Numbered from the stretch's first letter, positions 1-10,578 are shown. The stretch: 64,000 nt of DNA from Rhodobiaceae bacterium UBA7804 (GCA_002480495.1 DLCG01000009.1:11417-75416); one strand, 5' to 3'. Made by a program: numbers and translations. Notes: generated by a model from the letters alone, not told the origin.

Positions 1-323
1 GGTTTCGGGAGCGCGTCGTAATTCTCGGCGACATAGCGGGCGAGCGGCGCCGTCAGGTCATAGCGAAGCGAGAGCCACTGTTCGTCATCGTCCTGGAAGG
101 AAAAGACGCCTTCGTTCGGCCGGTCCTCATCGGGCAGAAACTTGCCGAGCGCATCAGCATATTCAAAAGCCGAGGTCTCCAGCGGGTCGAAACCATAGCG
201 TTCATAGACCTCACGAATGCGCGCAAGCATGCGCTGCTCAGCGCGCACCAGGGGCGCAGGCATGTCGCGAAGCCCCTTCGGCACACGGGCCTTGGGGCGG
301 AATGTCTTTACTTTCTTGCTCAT
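1..323 (-). CDS. hisS: Histidyl-tRNA synthetase, N-terminal part (runs off the left edge)
   Basis: Charges tRNA-His with histidine in the cytoplasm. The first 107 residues are visible, starting MSKKVKTFRPKARVPKGLRD, and include the class II synthetase motif-2 approach RYDLTAPLARYVAEN. The ATG is the complement of 321-323; the C-terminal three quarters lie left of the window. The basic KxFRPKAR head and the FEYADALGKFLPDEDRP stretch fit the alphaproteobacterial HisRS group. Its tRNA partner is encoded at 43.0 kb and lacks an encoded G-1, so this enzyme is expected to recognise tRNA-His without that base (inference). HisZ, the regulatory paralogue, is less likely given the intact start and motif. 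Confidence 0.92.
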   Translation of the reverse strand, partial: MSKKVKTFRPKARVPKGLRDMPAPLVRAEQRMLARIREVYERYGFDPLETSAFEYADALGKFLPDEDRPNEGVFSFQDDDEQWLSLRYDLTAPLARYVAENYDALPK

Positions 324-747
324 GGTCTGCCCTTGAGGGCGGGGCTTGCCTGCGCAGCTCCCGGCCTTTGACGACGCGGGCGCATAACTAGCCCATAGCC
401 CCCGCCGTCACAAGCATTCGCTCCTGCCGAATCACCCGTGGCGAAGCCTGCCCGATTTCTGTCACAAAAGACGTCTGGCGGGTTGTTTTGAGACCAATTC
501 GAAAGCCCGACGCTCAATAAAAAGAAAGTTAATGCCGGGTAGCGCAAGCGCCAAAAAAGCGGGGTCGGAATCCGCTTTTTATGGTTAACTCATTCTAATC
601 ATGTTGTGTGTAGTCGCCAGCGAATCCACAAAATAAGCCGTCCTTTACTTTCTGTTTACCAAAGAATCGGATCGTTAACTCACGCGGCCAAATGCCGCCG
701 CAGTCGGCCTATATGAATAGGGCCTGGGGGCCGTTGGAGACGCATAG
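324..747. other. Divergent intergenic region between hisS and the kinase-like gene
   Basis: This 424-bp gap holds the divergent promoters of hisS and the kinase-like gene. The part from about 480 to 690 is clearly richer in A+T than its surroundings. I see no convincing gene, no hairpin with a T run and no clean -35/-10 pair. Confidence 0.5.
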
Positions 748-2310
748 ATGGGTTTGACCTTGGCACGTCCGGGCATTGCAATGAGCAGCACCTCCTCGCC
801 GGGCCGCACGACCGGTCCGCATGCTCCCTCCCCGCTTTTCACTCACGTGGTCAGCGGATCGCCAAGGCTTCGCGCGGAGTTCGCCGCGCTTGTCTCTTCC
901 GGCGAGGCAGGCCCCCTGAATTTTGGCTTTTCCGCCCCCGAAGAAGGGATCGATCCCCTGCTCGAACCGGGCATCGACGCCCTTGTGATCGATATCGGCG
1001 AAGGCGGAACAATCGCATTCGACTTTCTGCGCCGGGTCATTGCTCTTGGACCCAACGCGCCCGTAATCGCCATCGGCATGGGCGACCCGCTGCTCCAGGC
1101 CGAAGCTATCGAAGCCGGTGCGGAAGACTGCCTTTCGAGCGAGATCGACACACCTGCCTCCCTTGGCCTCGCCATCCGCCGCGCCGTCATGCGGCGCAAT
1201 CTGCGTGAGGACCAGCCGGCAGGCACTGTCTCGATGACGAGTACCGGCAAACCGCAGGTCACCCTGGTGCAGGAAACGCCGGAGGCAATCGTCATTCTCG
1301 ACAGTCAGGGCGTCATCCGCTTTGCGAACGGCGCGGCGCAGGAAATTCTGGGCCGCAACAGTGACGATCTGATCGGCCAGCCCTTCGGACTACCCAGCGA
1401 TCCTGGCGAGCACGATGTGACAATCGCCCGGCCGGACGGCGACAATCGCCTCGCGGAAATGCGCATCGTAGATACGCGATGGGGCGGCGTTCCCGCGCGC
1501 GTCGCCGCGCTCAACGATGTCACGGTTCGGCGCAAGCTCGAACAGACGATGTACGACGCCGAGGCGCGCAGCCAGGAAACATACAAGCGCAACCAGAGCT
1601 TCTTCTCGAACGTCAATCACGATCTGCGAACGCCGCTGACACACATCATCGGCTTTTCGGAGATGATGAAAAACGAACGGCTCGGCCCCATGGGTACGGA
1701 CCGCTACAAGGAATATGCGAACGACATTTATTCGAGCGGCACCATGCTGCTCGACATGATCGAGGATCTGCTTGGCATCGCCGAAGCCGAGATGCACGAG
1801 ATCGATCTCACGGATGAAATCTGCAATCTCGGTCAGCTTGCCGAGATTGCGGTCGCCAGCCAGCGCCAGCACGCGGCGGAGGAAGGCGTCTCCATCGAAG
1901 TCGATTGTCCGGAGCGCCTGCCCGGACTTCGGGGCGATGCCCGACGTTTGCGTCAGGGGCTCTTCCGCCTCATCGCCGAAGCAATCCACTGCGCCCACCG
2001 GGGATCGACCATTCGCCTTGCGGTAAGGGAAGAAAATGGCGGGCTGCAAGTGTTACTGGAGGAAATCCGCGACCCGAAGATCCTCCAGATGGAGCAGGAA
2101 GCGCTTCCGGATTTCGACATGATGGAGGATCCTTTCGTCAGCGCCGAAGACAGCAGTTCGCCGCGCGAGGAGAGCCTCGCTCTTTCCCTCACCCGAAAGG
2201 TGATGGAGCTTCACGGCGGAACGCTCGACATCGCGCGAGCGAAGCGGAACGACCCGCGCTCCAGCATGCGCATCGGTTTGGCATTCCCCTCGGATCGCGT
2301 GATCCGTTGA
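748..2310 (+). CDS. Hybrid PAS histidine-kinase-like protein with degenerate receiver and ATPase domains
   Basis: A 520-residue protein with no membrane segment. Residues about 35-155 resemble a receiver domain (LVIDIGE, then APVIAIGMGD and EAGAEDCL) without the usual conserved lysine. Residues about 170-265 form a PAS domain (EAIVILDSQGVIRFANGAAQEILG). The HisKA helix carries a normal H box, NHDLRTPL, with His291. The ATPase part (about 375-515) is worn: the N-box asparagine position reads LIAEAIHCAH, no DxGxG box is visible, and GLGLS is replaced by ESLALSL before TRKVMELHGG. Autophosphorylation is therefore doubtful; it may be a scaffold, a phosphatase or a target of another kinase (inference). 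The start has GGAG eight bases upstream; an alternative ATG lies at 781. Confidence 0.85.
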   Translation: MGLTLARPGIAMSSTSSPGRTTGPHAPSPLFTHVVSGSPRLRAEFAALVSSGEAGPLNFGFSAPEEGIDPLLEPGIDALVIDIGEGGTIAFDFLRRVIALGPNAPVIAIGMGDPLLQAEAIEAGAEDCLSSEIDTPASLGLAIRRAVMRRNLREDQPAGTVSMTSTGKPQVTLVQETPEAIVILDSQGVIRFANGAAQEILGRNSDDLIGQPFGLPSDPGEHDVTIARPDGDNRLAEMRIVDTRWGGVPARVAALNDVTVRRKLEQTMYDAEARSQETYKRNQSFFSNVNHDLRTPLTHIIGFSEMMKNERLGPMGTDRYKEYANDIYSSGTMLLDMIEDLLGIAEAEMHEIDLTDEICNLGQLAEIAVASQRQHAAEEGVSIEVDCPERLPGLRGDARRLRQGLFRLIAEAIHCAHRGSTIRLAVREENGGLQVLLEEIRDPKILQMEQEALPDFDMMEDPFVSAEDSSSPREESLALSLTRKVMELHGGTLDIARAKRNDPRSSMRIGLAFPSDRVIR

Positions 2311-2449
2311 GGATCGTGTGAACCAAACCCATTCGAAAATTATGGGCGCTTTCGCCGCGTGACGTTTCGTGGCACCCTCCGATGCTGTGGGCATCGGGGC
2401 AGCAGGTATATGCTCACGGCAACATCTTCGATGATGCAGGAGAAGTGCC

Positions 2450-3841
2450 ATGCCGCCGCTCGACGCCGAAATTCTCGCCCGGCTCCAGTTTGCCTTCACC
2501 GTCTCCTTTCATATTCTGTTCCCCACGCTGACGATCGGTCTTGCGGGCTTCCTCGTTTTCTTCGAAGCGAAATATCTCCGTTCCGGCGACGAAGTCTGGC
2601 TCGTCCTTTATCGTTTCTGGGTCAAGATCTTCGCTCTCACCTTCGGCATGGGCGTCGTTTCCGGTCTCGTCCTTTCCTATCAGTTCGGAACAAACTGGTC
2701 GGAATGGTCCCGTATCACAGGACCCGTTCTGGGGCCCCTGATCGGCTTCGAGGTGCTGACGGCATTTTTCCTCGAGGCCGGTTTTCTGGGAATCATGCTT
2801 TTCGGCTGGCAGAAGGTTGGACCGCGCCTTCATTTTCTCGCCACCTGTCTCGTCGCCATCGGCACGGTGATTTCCGCCTTCTGGATTCTTTCCGCCAATA
2901 GCTGGATGCAGACACCGGCAGGCGCGAGCTTCGTCGACGGACAATACGTGGTCGACGACTGGCTTGCCGTCATCTTCAATCCGTCCTTCCCGTGGCGATT
3001 GATGCATATGACGACAGCCTCCTATCTTACCACCTCGCTCGTCATTACCGGCATCTCCGCTTTCTATCTTCTCTCCGGCACCAATCTGGAAGTCGCGCGG
3101 AAGGCCTTTTCCGTCGGCATGTGGGCCCTTCTTGTTCTGGCTCCCATGCAGATTTTCCTCGGCGACCAGCATGGCCTCAACACGCTGGAACACCAGCCGA
3201 TGAAGGTGGCGGCGATGGAGGGAAACTGGGAAACGCAACCTTATGCGCCCTTCCACATCTTCGCGATGCCCGACCAGAAGCTCCAGAAGAACCACCTCGA
3301 AATCTCGATCCCCTGGGCCTCGAGCCTCATCCTGAAGCACAGTCCGTCTGGCGTCGTGCCCGGTCTGAAGGAAGTCGCGGTGGAAGACCAGCCGCCGGTC
3401 GGCATCGTCTTCTGGTCCTTCAGGGTGATGGTGGGGCTCGGCTTTCTTTTCCTCCTGCTTGGTCTCTGGGGAGCGTTCGCACGCTGGCGCGGCACGCTTT
3501 ATGACGCGCGCGGGCTCAAGCGTTTAGCTGTCGCGCTTACGCCTGCCGGCTTCGTTGCGACGCTTGCCGGCTGGTTCGTCACCGAAGTCGGACGCCAGCC
3601 CTGGACGGTTTATGGCGCCATGCGCACAGAGGACAGCATTTCTCCGACCGTCACAGGCGCATCCATCGCCACGACGCTCGTGCTCTTCCTGATCGTCTAT
3701 GGCGGACTTTTCGGAGCCTATCTCTATTACCTTTCGAAGCTCGTCCGTAAGGGCCCCGACCCGCTCACCTTACGAGAGACCGAAGAGAAACCCGAGGCTA
3801 TCAGGGGCGCACGCCCCGGCCTCGTGGTTCCGGCGGAATAG
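2450..3841 (+). CDS. cydA: Cytochrome bd-type (cyanide-insensitive) ubiquinol oxidase subunit I
   Basis: Haem-bearing subunit of a cytoplasmic-membrane quinol oxidase that reduces oxygen to water. The 463-residue length and short Q loop fit the CioA branch. His21 (TVSFHILFP) and His186 (WRLMHMTTAS) match the axial haem ligands; MLFGWQKVGPRLHF and GRQPWTVYGAMRTEDS are family signatures. About nine membrane helices are apparent. AGGAG lies just upstream of the ATG. It is first in a cydA-cydB-small subunit operon, 12 bp before cydB. This oxidase typically serves low-oxygen growth or respiration under cyanide or NO. cioA is an equally valid name. Confidence 0.95.
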   Translation: MPPLDAEILARLQFAFTVSFHILFPTLTIGLAGFLVFFEAKYLRSGDEVWLVLYRFWVKIFALTFGMGVVSGLVLSYQFGTNWSEWSRITGPVLGPLIGFEVLTAFFLEAGFLGIMLFGWQKVGPRLHFLATCLVAIGTVISAFWILSANSWMQTPAGASFVDGQYVVDDWLAVIFNPSFPWRLMHMTTASYLTTSLVITGISAFYLLSGTNLEVARKAFSVGMWALLVLAPMQIFLGDQHGLNTLEHQPMKVAAMEGNWETQPYAPFHIFAMPDQKLQKNHLEISIPWASSLILKHSPSGVVPGLKEVAVEDQPPVGIVFWSFRVMVGLGFLFLLLGLWGAFARWRGTLYDARGLKRLAVALTPAGFVATLAGWFVTEVGRQPWTVYGAMRTEDSISPTVTGASIATTLVLFLIVYGGLFGAYLYYLSKLVRKGPDPLTLRETEEKPEAIRGARPGLVVPAE

Positions 3842-3853
3842 GAGGAGAGGCCC

Positions 3854-4870
3854 ATGGAAACGCTGGCAATCATCTCCGGTGCCATCATCGGTGTCGCCAT
3901 CCTCATGTATGTCGTGCTGGACGGCTTTGACCTCGGCGTCGGCATCCTCTTCCCCTTCGCGCCGGACGAGAAGGCTCGCGACACGATGATCAATTCGGTC
4001 GCACCCGTCTGGGACGGGAACGAGACCTGGCTCATTCTCGGCGGCGGCGGATTGCTCGTCTTCTTTCCAACCGCCTATTCGATCGCGCTTCCCGCCTTCT
4101 ATATCCCCGTCATGGCGATGCTCTTTGCACTGATCTTCCGGGGCGTCACATTCGAATTCCGTCACCAGGCGCATACGAGCGTCCATCTCTGGAACCGTTC
4201 GTTTTTCTGGGGCTCGCTTGTCGCAGCTTTCATGCAGGGCGTTCTTCTGGGCGCACTCGTGCAGGGCGTGCAGATTGAGGACCAGCGCTATGCGGGTGGA
4301 ATGTTCGACTGGCTGACGCCCTTCTCGATCCTCACCGGCGTCGGCGTCGTCATGGGCTATGGCCTGCTCGGCGCGACATGGGTCATCTACAAGACCGAAG
4401 GAGAGACGCAGGAATGGGCGCATCGCTCCGCCATCATGCTTGGTGGCGGTGTGCTGATCGCCATGGCGGCGGTGAGCGTCATGACGCCGCTGCTTCGGCC
4501 CGCCATCGCGGAGCGCTGGTTCAGCGGTGTGAACCTTCTCTATCTCTCGCCGATCCCGCTGCTCACGCTCGCCCTTGCCGTCACGCTGTTCTGGTCGATT
4601 TTCACACGGCGCGAGCTCCTGCCCTTCCTTTCATCCATCGGGCTTTTCATTCTCGGGTTTGCGGGTATCGCGATCAGTCTCTACCCCAACATCATTCCAC
4701 CTTCGCTACCGGTCTGGGATGCCGTCGCGCCGCGCTCCAGCGTCATCTTCGCGATGATCGGCGTCGCCGTGGTGCTGCCGATGGTGCTCATCTACACCGT
4801 CTACGCCTATAGCGTCTTCCACGGCAAGGCGAGCGCCGAGGGCGGCTATGCGCATCACGAACATGAATGA
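3854..4870 (+). CDS. cydB: Cytochrome bd-type ubiquinol oxidase subunit II
   Basis: Second integral membrane subunit of the bd oxidase. The 338 residues begin METLAIISGAIIGVAILMYVVLDGFDLGVG, the hallmark start of CydB, followed by WDGNETWLILGGGGLLVFFP and the FRGVTFEFRH segment. About eight helices. GGAGAG precedes the ATG. The protein ends in a His/Glu tail, YAHHEHE, and its last 8 bases overlap the start of the next small gene, which implies translational coupling. Confidence 0.95.
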   Translation: METLAIISGAIIGVAILMYVVLDGFDLGVGILFPFAPDEKARDTMINSVAPVWDGNETWLILGGGGLLVFFPTAYSIALPAFYIPVMAMLFALIFRGVTFEFRHQAHTSVHLWNRSFFWGSLVAAFMQGVLLGALVQGVQIEDQRYAGGMFDWLTPFSILTGVGVVMGYGLLGATWVIYKTEGETQEWAHRSAIMLGGGVLIAMAAVSVMTPLLRPAIAERWFSGVNLLYLSPIPLLTLALAVTLFWSIFTRRELLPFLSSIGLFILGFAGIAISLYPNIIPPSLPVWDAVAPRSSVIFAMIGVAVVLPMVLIYTVYAYSVFHGKASAEGGYAHHEHE

Positions 4871-4985
4871 CCGCAAGGAAAACGCTGGCGGCAAGCGGCT
4901 TCTGTGGTTTGCCGCCATCTGGCTTGGGAGCGTCGCCGCGCTTGCCGCCTTCGCCTATGGCGTAAGAGCGCTTCTCGGACTTTGA
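4863..4985 (+). CDS. CydX-like small membrane subunit (DUF2474 type)
   Basis: A 40-residue protein starting MNDRKENAGGKRLLWFAAIW. It has a charged N-terminal 12 residues and one membrane helix, WFAAIWLGSVAALAAFAYGV, then RALLGL. It sits directly after cydB with an 8-bp overlap. The short arginine/lysine head, the WLGS helix core and the location match the DUF2474 proteins that accompany CioAB oxidases and play the stabilising role CydX plays in E. coli. The assignment rests on motif and position. It ends one base before the end of the convergent regulator gene. Confidence 0.8.
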   Translation: MNDRKENAGGKRLLWFAAIWLGSVAALAAFAYGVRALLGL

Positions 4986-4986
4986 C

Positions 4987-6432
4987 CTAGCTACCACGCA
5001 CCGGTACGCCAAAAGGCGAGATGCCGCGCACATGGTCTTCCACCGTCAGGCGATGCTTCAGCGGCGGGAAGGCACGCTGCGAGCAGTCGAGCCTTTCGCA
5101 GAGCCTGCAATTGACGCCGATGGGCATGGCGGCGCGTTCGTCGTCGAGATCGTAGCCCTGGCTGTAGACGATCTTGCGCGCATGACCGATTTCGCAACCG
5201 AGCCCGACGACATACTGGTCGCCCGGCACGCCGATCCCCGAGCCTGCGCGGCTCACTGTACGCGCAATCGAAAAATAGCGTGTGCCGTCTTCCATCTGCA
5301 CGACCTGGGTGTAGACCTCACCAGGCACCCGGAAGGCATCATGCACGTTCCAGCGCGGGCAGGTGCCGCCGAAGCGGGCGAAGTGGAAGCCCGCCGCGGA
5401 GAAACGCTTCGAGACATTGCCCGCATTGTCGACGCGGATGAGAAAGAAGGGGATGCCGCGCGCGCCGGGCCGCTGCAGCGTGGTCAGGCGATGGCAGACC
5501 TGCTCGAAGCTCGTGCCGAAGCGGCGTCCGAGCAGGCGAATGTCATAGCGCGTCTGTTCCGCCGTCTTGTGGAAAGCGGCATAGGGCATCAGCAGGGCCG
5601 CCGCGAAATAGTTCGCGAGTGCGACACGGCACAGCCGCTGTGCTTCTTCGCTTTCGAGACCCGAGGCCTCGACGATGTCTTCTATGGCGCGTGACTGCTC
5701 GAAATAGCCGAGCTGATAGGCGAGCTGGAAGGAACGCCCCGGCTGATCGAGAAGCTCGGAGAGGAAGATCGTCTGGCGGTGACGGTCGTAGCGCCGCAAC
5801 TCATGCGGCATGAGGTCGGCGGGGGCGATACGCGTCGACACGCCATGGAGATCGCGGAGCACCGTACGCAGCGCCACATAAGGCTCCTCGGAGCCGATAC
5901 CCGCGCTCGCATAAAGCCGCTCCGCCGCGTCGTCGAGTTCGGGAAAGTGATTGTTCCGGCTGTTGATGAAGTCGCGCACTTCTTCGAGTGGCAGGCCCGG
6001 CGCTTCCGCACCGTCCAGCATGTCCCGGTCAGCGAGCCTCTCGGCAAGCATCGAACCGTTCGTCACGCTCTCCTGATAGGCGCGGTAGAGGTTCGAAATC
6101 GCATCCGCCGCGGCGGGGCTCGCCGAGGCGATTTCGCGCAGATCGTCGGTCGAGAGGCCTGCATCGCGGAACAAAGGGTCCGAGAAAACCTCCCGCAGGA
6201 CAGTGAGCGCCTGCGCCTCATTGTCGCCCCCAATGCTGCGGAGCTCGACGTCATAGACCTCGGCAAGCTTCAACAGCACCTGAACCGAAACCGGACGCTG
6301 GTCACGCTCGATCAGATTGAGATAACTCGCCGAAATGCCGAGATCGGCCGCCATTCTCGCCTGGGTCAGCCCCTTTTCGCGGCGAAGGCGCCTAACACGC
6401 GGACCGGCAAAGACTTTTTTCTCCGAAGCCAA
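4987..6432 (-). CDS. XRE-family short-chain fatty acyl / glyoxylate-shunt regulator (RamB/ScfR type)
   Basis: A 481-residue regulator. Residues about 8-65 form a helix-turn-helix (RVRRLRREKGLTQARMAADLGISASYLNLIERDQRPVSVQVLLKLAEV). The middle holds the IrrE/ImmA-like region and the C-terminal DUF2083 part ends in a cysteine cluster, CRLCERLDCSQRAFPPL. RamB in actinobacteria controls aceA/aceB, and this gene is divergent from aceB-aceA, so control of the glyoxylate shunt in response to acyl-CoA supply is a strong inference. The start is TTG (complement of 6430-6432), supported by AGGAGG eight bases upstream; no better ATG fits. Confidence 0.85.
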   Translation of the reverse strand: MASEKKVFAGPRVRRLRREKGLTQARMAADLGISASYLNLIERDQRPVSVQVLLKLAEVYDVELRSIGGDNEAQALTVLREVFSDPLFRDAGLSTDDLREIASASPAAADAISNLYRAYQESVTNGSMLAERLADRDMLDGAEAPGLPLEEVRDFINSRNNHFPELDDAAERLYASAGIGSEEPYVALRTVLRDLHGVSTRIAPADLMPHELRRYDRHRQTIFLSELLDQPGRSFQLAYQLGYFEQSRAIEDIVEASGLESEEAQRLCRVALANYFAAALLMPYAAFHKTAEQTRYDIRLLGRRFGTSFEQVCHRLTTLQRPGARGIPFFLIRVDNAGNVSKRFSAAGFHFARFGGTCPRWNVHDAFRVPGEVYTQVVQMEDGTRYFSIARTVSRAGSGIGVPGDQYVVGLGCEIGHARKIVYSQGYDLDDERAAMPIGVNCRLCERLDCSQRAFPPLKHRLTVEDHVRGISPFGVPVRGS

Positions 6433-6645
6433 GGTATGAACCTCCTCAACCTGCCCTTATTTCCGGCAGTCAGCGGTACTTTAATTTACAAGATTTACAT
6501 CTTCAACAGAATCGCACGGGAATCTTGTGAAGTTTTTTACTTCAATATTTTCAACAACTTAGGAATTGTTGGACATTCGGGTGTCGAGATTGTATGACCG
6601 CGCGCAAACGAACCCCGAAAAGCGATCCCGAGGAGGCGAGCGAGC
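6433..6645. promoter_or_regulatory. Divergent regulator/aceB control region with three inverted repeats
   Basis: The region between the regulator and aceB is A+T rich between 6478 and 6570. It contains three perfect inverted repeats: AAGAT-N4-ATCTT (6490-6503), TGAAGT-N5-ACTTCA (6528-6544) and CAACAA-N8-TTGTTG (6552-6571). These are candidate operators for the divergent regulator or another glyoxylate-shunt regulator. Which repeat is bound cannot be told from one sequence. Confidence 0.55.
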
Positions 6646-8265
<1,620 letters not shown>

Positions 8266-8298
8266 CCGAAACCACCCTCCGACTCCTAGGAGCAACCC

Positions 8299-9591
8299 AT
8301 GAGCAAGACCTTTTACGATCTCGTTCCGAGCGCGCCCAAGGGCCGCTTCGACAACGTGAAGCGCAACTACAGCGTCGAAGACGTTGAAAAGCTGCGCGGT
8401 TCCTTCCCCATCGAGTACACGCTCGCCACGCGCGGCGCGAACAAGCTCTGGGATCTTCTGCACACGACCGACTATGTGCATTCGCTGGGCGCCCTTTCCG
8501 GCAACCAGGCCATGCAGATGGCGCGTGCCGGCCTCAAGGCGATCTACCTCTCGGGCTGGCAGGTTGCCGCCGACGCGAACACCGCCGGCACGACCTATCC
8601 CGACCAGTCGCTCTACCCGGCGAACTCCGGCCCGGAACTCGCCAAGAAGATCAACAAGACGCTGAAGCGTGCCGACGAGATCGAGCACTCGGAAGGCGGC
8701 GCGAAGCGCGACTGGTTCCTGCCGATCGTGGCGGACGCGGAAGCCGGCTTCGGCGGCCCGCTCAACTGCTTCGAAATCATGAAGGCCTATATCGAAGCGG
8801 GCGCCGCCGGCGTTCACTACGAAGACCAGCTGGCCTCGGAAAAGAAGTGCGGCCATCTCGGCGGCAAGGTTCTGATCCCGACCCGCGCGCATGAGCGCAA
8901 CCTGAACGCCGCGCGCCTCGGCGCCGACGTCATGGGCACGCCGACCCTCATCATGGCGCGCACGGACGCGGAATCCGCGAACCTCATCACCTCCGATATC
9001 GACGAGCGCGACCACGAGTTCATCGATTTCGACGCGGGCCGCACGGTCGAAGGCTTCTACCGCCTGAAGCCGGGCATGGGCGTCGACCACTGCATCAAGC
9101 GCGGTCTTGCCTTCGCTCCTTATGCCGACCTTCTGTGGTGGGAAACCTCGAAGCCGAACCTCGACGACGCAAAGCGTTTCGCCGAAGCGGTGAAGAAGGA
9201 ATATCCGGACCAGCTCCTCGCCTATAACTGCTCGCCTTCCTTCAACTGGGAAGCGAACCTCGACAAGGCGACGATCGAGAAGTTCCAGAAGGAAATCGCG
9301 GCGATGGGCTACAAGTACCAGTTCGTCACGCTGGCCGGCTTCCATCAGCTCAACTACGGCATGTTCGAGCTCGCCCGCGGCTATCGCGATCGCGGCATGG
9401 GCGCCTATTCCGAACTGCAGCAGGCCGAGTTCGCGGCCGAAGCCAACGGCTACACCGCGACGCGCCACCAGCGTGAAGTCGGCACGGGCTATTTCGACCT
9501 CGTCAGCCTCGCGGCGGGCGGCGGCGAAAGCTCCACGACCGCTCTCGGCGACTCGACCGAAAGCGCGCAGTTCAAGAAGTCGGCCGACTAA
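8299..9591 (+). CDS. aceA: Isocitrate lyase
   Basis: Cleaves isocitrate to succinate and glyoxylate, bypassing the decarboxylating steps of the TCA cycle for growth on acetate or fatty acids. At 430 residues it has normal bacterial length. The catalytic signature EKKCGHLGGKVLIPT carries Cys184, and PIVADAEAGFGG and YNCSPSFNW are further active-site segments. It is second in the aceB-aceA operon and is followed by a strong terminator at 9619. Confidence 0.97.
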   Translation: MSKTFYDLVPSAPKGRFDNVKRNYSVEDVEKLRGSFPIEYTLATRGANKLWDLLHTTDYVHSLGALSGNQAMQMARAGLKAIYLSGWQVAADANTAGTTYPDQSLYPANSGPELAKKINKTLKRADEIEHSEGGAKRDWFLPIVADAEAGFGGPLNCFEIMKAYIEAGAAGVHYEDQLASEKKCGHLGGKVLIPTRAHERNLNAARLGADVMGTPTLIMARTDAESANLITSDIDERDHEFIDFDAGRTVEGFYRLKPGMGVDHCIKRGLAFAPYADLLWWETSKPNLDDAKRFAEAVKKEYPDQLLAYNCSPSFNWEANLDKATIEKFQKEIAAMGYKYQFVTLAGFHQLNYGMFELARGYRDRGMGAYSELQQAEFAAEANGYTATRHQREVGTGYFDLVSLAAGGGESSTTALGDSTESAQFKKSAD

Positions 9592-9618
9592 GCCGTTCAA
9601 CGCTTCTTCGCGTAAATC

Positions 9619-9650
9619 AGGCCGCCGGAGAAATCCGGCGGCCTTTTTTT
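9619..9650 (+). terminator. Rho-independent terminator after aceA
   Basis: A perfect 10-bp stem, AGGCCGCCGG (9619-9628) with CCGGCGGCCT (9635-9644), six-base loop, running into seven T residues. It closes the aceB-aceA operon. Confidence 0.93.
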
Positions 9651-9722
9651 GTGGCTCGCCGCCCAGCGGTCATTACGTGAGAGGTAATTGCGGCGCTTCC
9701 CGCCGAGGCGTAATTTTATTCC

Positions 9723-10514
9723 ATGAACATGCATGTGCAGCCCGTGGGAGAGATATTGCGCGAGTGGCGGCAGCGGCGGCGCCTGAGCCAGCTTGCCTTT
9801 GCCTGCGATGCGGAGATTTCGGCCCGGCACCTGAGTTTCCTCGAAACGGGGCGCTCGCGGCCGAGCCGCGACATGCTGCTCCATCTGGCGGAGCGCCTGG
9901 AAATGCCCTTCCGTGAACGGAACGCCCTGTTGCTCGCTGCGGGCTATGCGCCGGTCTATTCCGAGACAAGGCTGGACAGTCCCGACGCGGCGGCGGCGCG
10001 GCGTGCGGTCGATCTCGTTCTCGCTTCTCACGAGCCCTTTCCCGCCATCGCCGTCGACCGGCACTGGAACCTCGTCGCCGGGAACGCGGCGCTGCCGCTT
10101 TTCCTTGCGGGGATTCCGGAAGAACTGCTGCAACCGCCGGTGAACGTGTTGCGATTGAGCCTTCACCCGCAAGGGCTCGGAGGCCGCATCGAGAACCTCG
10201 GCGAGTGGCGCGCACATATCTTCGACCGGCTGCAGCAGCAGATCGAACTCGCGAATGACGAGGAACTCGCCGCGCTGGTGAAGGAGCTCGAAGCCTATCC
10301 GGGCGGAAAGAAACCTTCCGAAGGATACAAGTCCGAATACGGAGGATTGATCGTTCCGCTGAAGCTGAAAACGGATGCGGGCACGCTTTCCTTCTTCACG
10401 ACGACGACCGTATTCGGAACGGCGGTGGACATCACCTTCTCCGAACTCGTGATCGAATCCTTCATGCCGGGGGATGCCTTCACGGCCGAAACGGTGCGCG
10501 AATTGATGGCGTGA
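9723..10514 (+). CDS. Helix-turn-helix regulator with MmyB-type ligand-binding domain
   Basis: A 263-residue regulator. Residues about 8-65 are an XRE helix-turn-helix (GEILREWRQRRRLSQLAFACDAEISARHLSFLETGRSRPSRDMLLHLAERL). The rest, from PFPAIAVDRHWNLVAGNAA onward, matches the MmyB-like domain, a PAS-like fold reported to bind fatty-acyl ligands in related proteins. It stands alone between aceA and a convergent monooxygenase gene, so its target is not evident; the neighbouring flavin monooxygenase is a possible one (inference). Confidence 0.85.
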   Translation: MNMHVQPVGEILREWRQRRRLSQLAFACDAEISARHLSFLETGRSRPSRDMLLHLAERLEMPFRERNALLLAAGYAPVYSETRLDSPDAAAARRAVDLVLASHEPFPAIAVDRHWNLVAGNAALPLFLAGIPEELLQPPVNVLRLSLHPQGLGGRIENLGEWRAHIFDRLQQQIELANDEELAALVKELEAYPGGKKPSEGYKSEYGGLIVPLKLKTDAGTLSFFTTTTVFGTAVDITFSELVIESFMPGDAFTAETVRELMA

Positions 10515-10545
10515 AGCGGGGATAAAAGGCCCGAAAACCGGCTGG

Positions 10546-10578
10546 TTGTCATCGAAACGTCATCGAACTGTCACAAAA
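10546..10578 (+). promoter_or_regulatory. Triple 11-bp-period direct repeat resembling a Pho box
   Basis: Three 7-bp units, TTGTCAT (10546-10552), ACGTCAT (10557-10563) and CTGTCAC (10568-10574), are separated by CGAA spacers and followed by AAAA. The period of exactly 11 bp and the GTCA core match sites bound by PhoB and other OmpR-family regulators. It faces rightward, but the space to the right holds only a terminator hairpin and the 3' end of a gene on the opposite strand. Confidence 0.55.

Noticed and set aside
585..600. A possible CtrA site (TTAA-N7-TTAA) upstream of the kinase-like gene
   Set aside because: The second half is TAAT rather than TTAA, so the match is not better than chance in this A+T-rich stretch.
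2339..2372. A CGAAACGTCAC match on the minus strand, similar to the 11-bp-period boxes
   Set aside because: Only one unit fits; the unit 11 bp away is a poor match and it points toward the 3' end of the kinase-like gene.
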